64,000 nt of DNA from Mucidula mucida (Eukaryota; Basidiomycota; Agaricomycetes; Agaricales; Physalacriaceae), in the NCBI GenBank assembly GCA_015501055.1, contig JADNYV010000069.1, positions 62,001 to 126,000 of the forward strand. Reading direction: 5' to 3'. The notes below the pieces were generated by a model. The model was given only the letters and a program-made list of their open reading frames with translations, was not told the DNA's origin and did not search any database. The translations under genes and the position numbers were made by a program. Shown here piece by piece: positions 56,683 to 64,000 of this stretch. Positions within the stretch are counted from its first letter, which is position 1. Every line of letters starts with the position of its first letter.

Positions 56683-56792
56683 TGTCAAAGTTAAAGTGTG
56701 TCAGCTGCTACAGTGCTGCGACAGGTCGTTGATACAGTAGTTGCGACTTTCTGTCGCAGCGCTGTAGCAGCTGCGACATTTTAACTTTGACA
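56683..56792. repeat. 110-bp fold-back element
   Basis: An imperfect palindrome. The left half begins TGTCAAAGTTAAAGTGTGTC and runs AGCTGCTACAGTGCTGCGAC; the right half is its reverse complement with a few changes (ends in TTTAACTTTGACA). Arms are about 45 bp with a short centre. No target duplication was identified. Confidence 0.8.
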
Positions 56793-57237
56793 TACCTTAA
56801 TGTCCTCGATGTGGGTGCCTCCGACCCAGCATCATCCTGCTCTTCCAGCTGTCGATACCGTAAACATCCTTTTATCAGGACGTTCTCATACTCATACTTC
56901 TTTGTCGGAGTCACCCATACAAACGCCTTGTGTGCCCTCAGCTGTGCTAGATCTCCCTAGACGGATTTCTCACTGGAATTGAAACTGTGCAACAGTGTAT
57001 CACAGTTCGCAGGACGCGTAAGAGTTTGAAAAGTTCTCAATCAGTCGTAAAGATATCTCTGTTGGATAACTACGTTTTCGGGAATGCAGAAGATAATTTT
57101 AAGAACGTTGTACAGCTACAACAAGACGAATGGGTAGTGAGAAGTAGGTATAATGATATTTTGGTCGTAAGAAATTGTCAAGGTTATCCAAAGTGAACGA
57201 GGTCGTAATCCCTGAGCCTAAAAGGTCTTGATGATCA
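56793..57237. other. Intergenic
   Basis: Downstream side of the homeobox gene; nothing recognised. Confidence 0.4.
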
Positions 57238-58052
57238 TCATAAATCGCGTCCGAGTCCGCATAATGCCAGCGCGGCGCCGAGCATGTCGTCATCTGGCGT
57301 ACCCGATTCCTTCGACCAGGCGGGTGCTGTCCAATGCACGGAGGTCTCTGCCGGCGCGGACGCACTCCAGCCGTTCCATATCACTCCACGCATCAGCGGC
57401 AAAGCATGACCCTTCCGTACCGGATCCTGCTCTCCCAGGTTTTCCTTCTCCACCAATCTAGACCTCGCGCATGCCCACTCGAGGGTACGCGTACGTGTGA
57501 GCTTGCCAAACTCGACAAACTCCTTCGGCGGCGGGCTGTTGGGCGGCAGTGCGGGCGACGAGGGCATGTTGTCCCAAAGCGACGCGCCGGGTTTACGCGT
57601 GGGGGTGTTGGGCGCGGTGCGTTCCGTACGCGAGGCGATGGAGTCGAGCGATGGACGCGTCATGGGGATATATGGGTGACTGGAAGAGCGCGCAAAGTTG
57701 GCGTGATGGTGGGTGTGGGTCGTCGTGCCGCTGACTTTACGCTCCGTCTGCCGCTTGTTCTGGAACCAGATAGTAACAGACTTGGGTTCCCTAGAATATG
57801 GATGAAAAGAGCATCCACGGAAGAAAGAAAAAAGACGCACATGCGACCAGCGTTGGCGACGAAATCGCGCTGCTCTCTGGACGGGTGGGAGGTCTGGTGG
57901 AAGAGCTGCTCGAGCAAGACGAGCTGGGCCTCGCTGAACCGCTTGCGTGTGCGGCGGATGCGTTGGCTGGCGCTCTCGGCGCCGTCGTCCGACTCGAGGC
58001 TGGTCATCGAGGACGTGCGCGACAGCGTAGACGGGCGGCGGTGAGCGAGCAT
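57238..58052 (-). CDS. Homeodomain transcription factor, 2 exons
   Basis: Exon 1 58052-57841 and exon 2 57790-57238, joined over a 50-bp intron that splits the homeodomain, give 254 residues. After a Ser-rich start the homeodomain reads T-R-K-R-F-S-E-A-Q-L-V-L-L-E-Q-L-F ... P-S-R-E-Q-R-D-F-V-A, then E-P-K-S-V-T-I-W-F-Q-N-K-R-Q across the splice. Helix 3 keeps the W-F-x-N-x-R core that contacts DNA. The tail is Pro/Ser/Thr-rich with no other domain. I chose the ATG at 58052, the first in the open frame. It has 60-residue-type spacing without the extra residues of TALE proteins. It is probably nuclear and could regulate development, but mating-type identity is not supported because no paired second homeodomain gene is adjacent. 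Confidence 0.85.
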
Positions 58053-58994
58053 GACGGACACCGGGGTGGATGATGGTGGTAGATGAGAGACGGAGACAGG
58101 GACCGGGTTACTTAATTTAATCCCAACACACGCGCTCACGCGTTTCGCCACGTGATGTTATTTACGCGTCCAGGCACGTGACAGTTGTTTGCGCGTCGTA
58201 GCACGTGGCTCGCATTATGCTCTTGCTTCCGCACCGTCATCATTGAATTCAATGTTGATACAGCACCTCCTACCAGGATCGTAACCCTTGGTCGTAGGAC
58301 AAAGCTACGACCTCCTCAGTGCGTCGTCATTAGCGCCCGTCATAAACACCCCTCATCTATTACAGACGTTGATTCGGTGCTTGGCTTTCAGTTTGTACGG
58401 CAAGCTCTTCTGTCTGCCTTCCTTTGCACCTTCATGCTCGTTTTCAGAAAAACTCGGAGATGGATACTGTTAGAGAGGGTAGGTACTATCCCGTCCTTAT
58501 TCGGTATATTGTCCGCTACTAAGAAATATGGAAATGACATGCCCTTTCGGCGAGTGTACTTGTCTTCCTATTGAGATTGACACTGACTTGCTTGAATAGA
58601 TTATCTCTCAGGACGTAAGCGATGGAGCTCGTATGTTCGTTGTATGAGCAAGGTTGGCACATTTACGCAGTACATCAATCTTTCCGCCTGGCTGTATTAC
58701 GGATCGCGACAGATTTCTGGAATGGCAACAACTTCTTTCTTGCGACATTCAAGCAAGCCGTTTGCCGAAGACAGGTAGGAGCACCTTTATCTTCCATTGC
58801 TTCGGGTTTACGATCAGGACTTCCTCCAAGTTCCCTAAATGCCGCCGGCGCACATGGTATAAATTAAGCTACGCTTGGACCTCCTCGCGCGCTTGCCCTC
58901 TAGCCACGACTATTTAACCCTCGGCGTGGAACAAGTCACTCCTTCCTTCGTTCCACGGCCATCACTCCTTTATCGTTTCCTTCGACGCGCACAC
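58053..58994. other. Intergenic, divergent promoter region
   Basis: Lies between the homeobox gene (leftward) and the deacetylase gene (rightward). It contains the CACGTG repeats listed separately and otherwise no recognised gene. Confidence 0.5.
58130..58207. promoter_or_regulatory. Three CACGTG boxes at 26-27 bp spacing
   Basis: CACGTG occurs at 58149-58154, 58175-58180 and 58202-58207, each preceded by a GCGT-containing stretch (ACGCGTTTCGC, ACGCGTCCAGG, GCGCGTCGTAG). CACGTG is the E-box bound by bHLH factors such as Cbf1-type proteins. It lies about 100 bp upstream of the homeobox start codon. Confidence 0.55.
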
Positions 58995-61177
58995 ATGCTC
59001 AACATTGCGTTTCTCCTGTCACTGACACCACTGCTTGCGCTCGCGCAAGACGGTGTGGTTACTGGGCCTACGAGCAGCGTCGAGGCTGCAGGGTATTCGT
59101 GTGATGCTTCCACCTGCCAGTTACCGGATTGTCACTGCGCGAGCACAGATCCTCCAGGCGGTTTAGACCCAGTGAGTAGTTTCTTCTGGGCGATCTCTTC
59201 TTTGGCATCTTGGCGCCGTAACGTCAAAGGCGGGCTTGGCCCGACGTGTCCAGGACGCATGTCGAGCACCATCGCCAACGGCGAGATGCCACGAATGTTC
59301 TATCTTCTTATGCGATATCGCTCTTCTTTGAGCGTGCACGACGTCTATCATTTCCTTGGCTCTATCTGATTCTGTCACCCTGCTGTTTACGTCGCCCAGT
59401 CCGGTTTACTGACCGTCACATCTCGCAGTCTGAAACGCCCATGTTCATTGTGTTTACCGCGGACGACGCTATCCAATCCTACACCCTCAACACCGTGAAC
59501 CAGTTCCTCGCCCATCGTCAGAACCCGAATGGATGCCAGCCCAAGATGACTTATTATACTTCCATCGGTTACACCAACTTTACTTTGGTTACAGGTCGGT
59601 TCTTCTCGCAGTGTCATATCAATACTTACGTTCTTCAGACTGGTACGTCGCCGGAAACGAGATCGCAGACCACACGTACGCCTGTCTATCGCAGTATAGG
59701 AAACGAATTTAATTTAATTGACCGTCTCAGCATGACCCACCAAGGCGATCCCTCACTGGACGAAATCAACGGAAACCTCATCGCGCTCAATGCCCTCGCT
59801 GGTATCCCGCTCGCCTCCATCCAAGGCTTTCGCGCGCCATACCTCAACTACTCCCTCGATACACTCAAACGGCTTGCCGCTGCGGGATTTACATACGACT
59901 CGAGCTCCTCGGCTGCCATCCCAGTCACAGACGATGACTCTGACGCGTTCTGGCCGTACACACTCGATAACGGGATGGCCAATAACTGCCTGAGCGTGGA
60001 GGGAACATGCAAGGGCGAGCCCAAACTTCCGGGCTTTTGGGAAGTTCCGATGTACGCCTTCTTCGATGAGCGAGGCGTTGCAGGACCGCATCTTATGGAT
60101 CCATGGCTGTGAGTGTTGTGTTTCCGTAATGGTTGAGTATCGAAATTAAACTGGGTTTTTGGGTATAGCGACCCGTCAAATGGAGCAGCAGCGGTGAATG
60201 ACACTGCCACGTTCGAGTATATGAAGGCCACATTTACCGCGCACTACGAGGGGAAGCGCCAGCCGATTGGACTGTACACGCACCCGATACATCTTGCGAC
60301 GGATTATCCAGGATTGTCTGCGCCGACATCTACGATACGCATGATCAATGCGTTTTTGGATTGGGCGCAGGAACAGCAGAATGGTACGTGTATCTTACTT
60401 CTACTTCCGATGTGGTATTGATGTACGTTTCTTAGTTTGGATCGTGTCGACGGAACAGCTCCTCGCGTGGGTGCGGGACCCAACGCCCGTCGGGCAGCTG
60501 GATGGTTTTGATGCGCTGCGCTGCTCGACGCCCGATGTGCAGGAGAATATTTGTAACGGGATGCCTGAGCGCGAAAAGGGGCTGCTTGCGCACTGCCCAT
60601 TTTCGGAGTTTCCGTTCTTTACTTGCGTGAGTCGTGCCCATACAAGCGGCTATACGTAGGTAACGCATATCTGGTTTTGCTAGTACGGATGCCCGGAGAC
60701 GCCACCAACGCCAAAGAATCCGAATCCAAAGCAGGTTGTTCCTGATGGGCAGCAAGCGAGATTTAGGCGTATGTTGATCTGCCTTTTCTCTGGGTACCCT
60801 GTACTAACTGCACTGGGCTCAGTACCGGGAAACTGCTCTACCCCATTCTGGGACCCCATAAACGGCAAATGCATATGTACTTCTTCAACCTGCGAGTTTG
60901 AGGACAACTCGCGGCCGATCGGGGTGTGTAGACTTCTCCTCGTTCTCTCTTCCCTCGGTTCTGATGTAACGCCTTGTAGCCAAATGGGGCCAACCTGACT
61001 GGAGGCGGGACTGGTGGAGTCTTTGACCCGGACGATTCGGGTGTTACGAAGAAGCCGCAGTATGTTCCGTTTAATGGGCCGAATTCGGCGAGGGCGGGTA
61101 GGGAGGGGGTGTGGGCAGCCTTGGCGGTGGGTGTAGTGGGAGCAGCTATTGGCGTGCTGGGGGTTGTTTCAAGATGA
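58995..61177 (+). CDS. Chitin-deacetylase-like protein (CE4), GPI-anchored, 9 exons
   Basis: Exons 58995-59171, 59429-59594, 59639-59675, 59731-60108, 60169-60383, 60436-60626, 60684-60768, 60823-60923 and 60980-61177 give 515 residues. The signal peptide is M-L-N-I-A-F-L-L-S-L-T-P-L-L-A-L-A-Q. A small Cys-rich lead (C-D-A-S-T-C-Q-L-P-D-C-H-C) precedes the polysaccharide deacetylase domain. That domain has F-T-A-D-D-A in place of the usual T-F-D-D-G, then the metal-binding H-T-M-T-H (spliced) and R-A-P-Y. The C-terminus has Cys/Pro-rich stretches and a hydrophobic tail (A-A-L-A-V-G-V-V-G-A-A-I-G-V-L-G-V-V) fitting a GPI signal. Such proteins act on chitin at the cell wall; the altered first motif makes activity uncertain. 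The first intron is long (257 bp). Confidence 0.88.
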
Positions 61178-61380
61178 GGTTGTGCGCGATATATTTCTGG
61201 GAGTGATTCTTCGGTGTGTTGTACTTTATTGGGACCTCTATTAGTGATACCTCGACGTCTTCTTCGTTTAATGATGTTACCTATCTTGCGTGGATTTTGT
61301 ACTATGTATCTAGGTTTTTTTTTTGTTGTATGTGGAGTAGTTTGATGTTCGGTGTTGATCTTCACGACTAGGAAGTTATG
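61178..61380. other. 3' flank of the deacetylase gene
   Basis: T-rich 3' flank including a T10 run near 61317, ending in the left target duplication GAAGTTATG (61372-61380) of the next element. Confidence 0.5.
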
Positions 61381-61831
61381 GAGTGTTTACAACTATCACC
61401 ACATTCACACCGGGTCAGACCGTGCACACTCACACTCGGGGGGTGCACCCGCACACCCGGGCACACTGCCGGGCGATGAAGATGCCAAAATTGGTAATTG
61501 ATCTGTGGCGCCGCTTAGGGTTAGGGTAGGTTAGGGTGAGTTGGTGACTCTGCGCGCGCTAGCGCGCCCAACACTTAGGCTTCGGGTATCCGAAGCCTAA
61601 GTGTTGCAGGTTAGGAAAGGGTTAGGGTTCGTGGTTAGGGGGGTTAGTAGCGGTGAATATATATCTTCTCAAGTGGGGCGGGATGAGGAGCGCGTGGTGG
61701 AAATATCAGCATGGTGTACAAATATGGTAATTATTGTCATGTGTTCACATGGACCACTATGGGTGTGCACCCCCCAGTGTGAGTGTGCGCGCTGTGAGCC
61801 GGTATGAATGTGGTGATAGTTGTACGTACTC
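61381..61831. mobile_element. 451-bp non-autonomous element with 9-bp target duplication
   Basis: Inverted ends of about 70 bp (left begins GAGTGTTTACAACTATCACC, right reverse-complemented GAGTACGTACAACTATCACC), roughly 85% alike. The 9-bp GAAGTTATG flanks it on both sides (61372-61380 and 61832-61840). Long inverted ends with 9-bp duplications are typical of Mutator-like elements. It has no coding capacity. The interior holds TTAGGG-like repeats (61515-61540 and 61609-61650), the palindrome GCGCGCTAGCGCGC and the hairpin at 61569-61606. Its ends do not match those of the MULE at 37456, so another autonomous element would have to move it. Confidence 0.88.
61569..61606. repeat. Perfect 17-bp hairpin between telomere-like repeats
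   Basis: Arms CAACACTTAGGCTTCGG and its exact reverse complement around a 4-base loop. TTAGGG-type repeats lie on both sides on the same strand. Confidence 0.9.
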
Positions 61832-62441
61832 GAAGTTATGAATCCGCAGACTGCACGTACTTCTCAAAGGAAGAGGAGTAAGAAACGGGTCCTCTTACTT
61901 TTCAAACAGAGCTTGAAATAAAGTTAATGGATGTGTGTATTGTTAAGGCTCTCAGCAGAACGTCCATCAAGGGTTTTCAGCATGACACCATGACGTGTTG
62001 TCAGTGCAACTCGATAGACATGGTGCGCAATGAAAGCGTGTGTTCCACGGACACCAGTATATTGTGCTCTGTAGAAGCCGCTGCGCCAAGCGAATCATGG
62101 TAGCAAGAAGGGGGACCAGGAGCTAAGCCGCTATGTGGCGCAATTTTCCCTTAGTATCCCCGGCGGTTTTCAATGGCCGGTAAAGAAGAATATCATTATT
62201 GGACTAGGAGATAGTTAATATGTTGACTGGATCAGTAAATTCCAAGGTGTGTAATCGGTATAGGCTATACAGTACCGTCCATACCCTTTCCAGGCAGTAT
62301 ACGTAGATCCTCTTCCTCGGTGCACGCCCAGTGGAAGATTGCATAAGCAGAAATAGTGAACTAAGGTAGAGTGATGAGTTGGAGATGGAACGCGACTTCA
62401 TCGACAGGGTTGCCAGTAAATTGTAATAATACCACGTACCA
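61832..62441. other. Intergenic
   Basis: Begins with the right target duplication of the 451-bp element. No gene or repeat recognised after that. Confidence 0.4.
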
Positions 62442-62691
62442 ATGTACTACTACCGGATCTTCACATAACGCGTCACAGGGGGTCGTGAGGTGAGCCTATT
62501 CGGCATCCGTAACACGTAACAACCAAAATCTTCGTCGGGATCACCCCAAATGCGGGTATTTTGCGCCGGCGGCTACTGCCGCCGCCGCCCGCCCCTCCAA
62601 TAAGGGATTTGGACCCTGCGTGAACTAAAGGTAAGTTAGTTCACAACCATAACACATAACATGCCGTGAAGATCCGGTCGCGTTAGTACAG
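62442..62691. mobile_element. MITE-like element, about 250 bp, older copy of the 20369 element
   Basis: Right end ...CGGTCGCGTTAGTACAG followed by TA is identical to the 20369-20623 element. The left end is worn (TGTACTACTACCGG for CTGTACTAACGCGACCGG). Internal blocks are shared: TTCACATAACGCGTCACAGG near the left and TAACATGCCGTGAAGATCCG near the right. The left TA duplication is no longer recognisable. Confidence 0.85.
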
Positions 62692-63040
62692 TATGCCTTG
62701 ATGTAGGAGGAAGTCTACATGATGGCTACCACACCCTTTAGTATTCCATCGACTGCTGCATTGAACCTGAACCTACTTTGTTTACGCCGCCGCCGCAGAG
62801 ATGGCAATGGTGACTCGACACGACGAGGGCTAAATAAGGGGCTTTTGGTGGAATGAGGCGTACTTACCCACCGGTCCTCAGTTGACCCATGCACCTGCTT
62901 GTACTTACGCTCTCACGACTCGTGAAGGGAAATACTCACGAGCCAAAAATAGACGTTGCCTCTTGTGGCTCTGGTGGGAAGAAAGAAGAAAGGCTCGAGG
63001 CTGGAATGTGGGCAGCCTTTACATAAGCATTAGCCTCTTC
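62692..63040. other. Intergenic
   Basis: Promoter region of the next gene; nothing further recognised. Confidence 0.4.
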
Positions 63041-64000
63041 ATGTCCGCCCACAACGACGACGGTACGCTCGCAAGGTAAGTCCACGACAGCAATGCAGAA
63101 TCTCTTACTTTTGGCTACTAGGTCCAGTGCCACGCACCTGAAGACCCAATCGCCCCATCACATTACATCCGCTGCGCCTGTCAGCACGACTAATGAGGAA
63201 GAGCAGGACGAGCTAGACCAGTCAGTCGTCTCCGAGGCCCGCGATGATGTAGACCTTGACTAATGACTGATGCCATACCGTAGGCCCCCAGCACTGAGCA
63301 TACAAGGTAAACCACGTCTCACCGTTCCGACATCATGTAACATATCCCGCCACAGCCTCACCTCCCCTTCAATCCGATGAAGTCGACTCGCTCGCGGATG
63401 GGCTTAACACGTTGCTTGCGATCACACCGAAAGATGTCTATGCTGTGACGACTGGGGGCAACACCGGCGATTGGTAAACTCAGCTCGTCGTATGTTACAC
63501 TAGGACTACTTACCTTTCTCTCAGGTCCGAGGCGGCTCACCAGCAGCACCAAGGCAAAGCTGATATTCGCCGCCTGCATCCCAAGAATCGCAAGCGTACC
63601 TCCAAGTCCGGCGCGTATGTTGTCTTTCGTGGCAAGGCTTCTGGAGTCTTCGAAGATTAGTAAGTAGCCTTTTCGTATCTTCCGTGCGTCACTCAATACC
63701 CTATTCAGTGACGATGTCTGAGCTCAAATCAACGGCCAAAGCGGGGTCATACATCAATCGTATCCAACTATGTCTCAAGCCAGAGCTGCATACAACTACG
63801 CCCTTCAACAAAACGGCATCGTGAAAAAGACTGTCCCGCGTGGAACATCTGTCGCGGCGTCGTATACATCCCGGGTCGTAATACAAGATCCCAAACTAGA
63901 GCTGTACAAGGACGATACCCCTCTCAAGAGTGACAAGTGGTACAATGTCTTTACTGGCACTCAGCCGGGCGTCTACCAATCTTAGTAGGCAGATCACTCT
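63041..64000 (+). CDS. Viroplasmin/RNase H1 N-domain protein, runs off right edge
   Basis: First exon 63041-63075, intron to 63121, then exons with less certain borders (small introns around 63250-63360 and 63476-63529), one exon to about 63659, and another from about 63708. The end of the 63530-63659 exon reads A-Y-V-V-F-R-G-K-A-S-G-V-F-E-D-Y and the next continues D-D-V, a stop (TGA), A-Q-I-N-G-Q...Y-P-T-M-S-Q-A-R-A-A-Y-N-Y-A-L. This is one copy of the caulimovirus-viroplasmin-like fold also found at the N-terminus of cellular RNase H1. A second copy begins K-W-Y-N-V-F-T-G-T-Q-P-G-V-Y-Q-S at 63936-63983, followed by a possible donor (TTA|GTAGGC) at the same point of the fold. The fold binds RNA/DNA hybrids; many mushroom proteins carry it without a nuclease domain. 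The in-frame TGA may be a nonsense mutation or an error. Confidence 0.6.

Noticed and set aside
57238..58052. Mating-type HD1/HD2 locus
   Set aside because: Only one homeodomain gene is present and no divergent partner lies next to it.
61501..61650. TTAGGG repeats as a chromosome end
   Set aside because: The units are few and imperfect, genes continue on both sides, and the block is enclosed by inverted ends and target duplications of a small transposon.

Overview
The window looks like the genome of a mushroom-forming basidiomycete (Agaricomycetes). Coding genes are cut by many 44-65 bp introns with GT(or GC)...AG ends. Large accessory families (F-box, BTB, fungal-type kinases) sit between single-copy housekeeping genes, and TTAGGG is the telomere-like motif present. 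No prokaryotic feature, CRISPR array or rRNA was seen. All gene models below were spliced by eye, and all names come from recognised motifs, not from searches.

Layout. 1-2.1 kb: minus-strand kinase-family gene running off the left edge. 3-6.3 kb: two genes of unknown function and a BTB remnant. 6.8-11.4 kb: a dead and a live F-box gene in tandem. 11.8-18 kb: a conserved fungal protein (frameshifted), histone H3, a membrane-anchored protein and an F-box/repeat twin gene. 18.3-28.3 kb: a small acidic protein, a 574-aa F-box protein and two kinase-family genes (K2, K3). 28.6-32.1 kb: a zinc-motif protein, choline/ethanolaminephosphotransferase and an EthD-domain protein. 32.8-35.8 kb: second copy of the acidic protein + F-box segment. 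36.2-42.3 kb: a kinase-family gene (K4) split by a complete Mutator-like element (37456-41026). 43.1-46.4 kb: second copy of K3 (K5, frameshifted) joined to an inverted copy of the 18.3-19.7 kb segment. 46.6-53.2 kb: two unknown-function genes and a BTB cluster (one live, two dead). 54.1-61.2 kb: cytochrome c oxidase subunit IV, a homeobox gene and a chitin-deacetylase-like gene. 61.4-64 kb: two non-autonomous transposons and a viroplasmin/RNase H1-N-domain gene running off the right edge.

The main theme is repeat-driven gene birth and death. Five members of one kinase family share an in-phase intron and a roughly 110-residue module with the motif I-R-H-R-x-x-Q-[ST]-L-x-L-S. One is interrupted by a transposon and has lost catalytic residues; another is frameshifted. 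Three segmental duplications (two direct, one inverted) cover roughly 13 kb. Two contain small TA-flanked transposons in one copy only, so the duplicate preserves the exact empty site. A 451-bp element with 9-bp target duplications carries telomere-like repeats and a perfect hairpin.

The housekeeping genes (H3, COX4, EPT1) are intact and each contains one GC-AG intron. Several accessory genes are broken by one-base changes, some at homopolymers. Some of these may be assembly errors rather than true pseudogenes.
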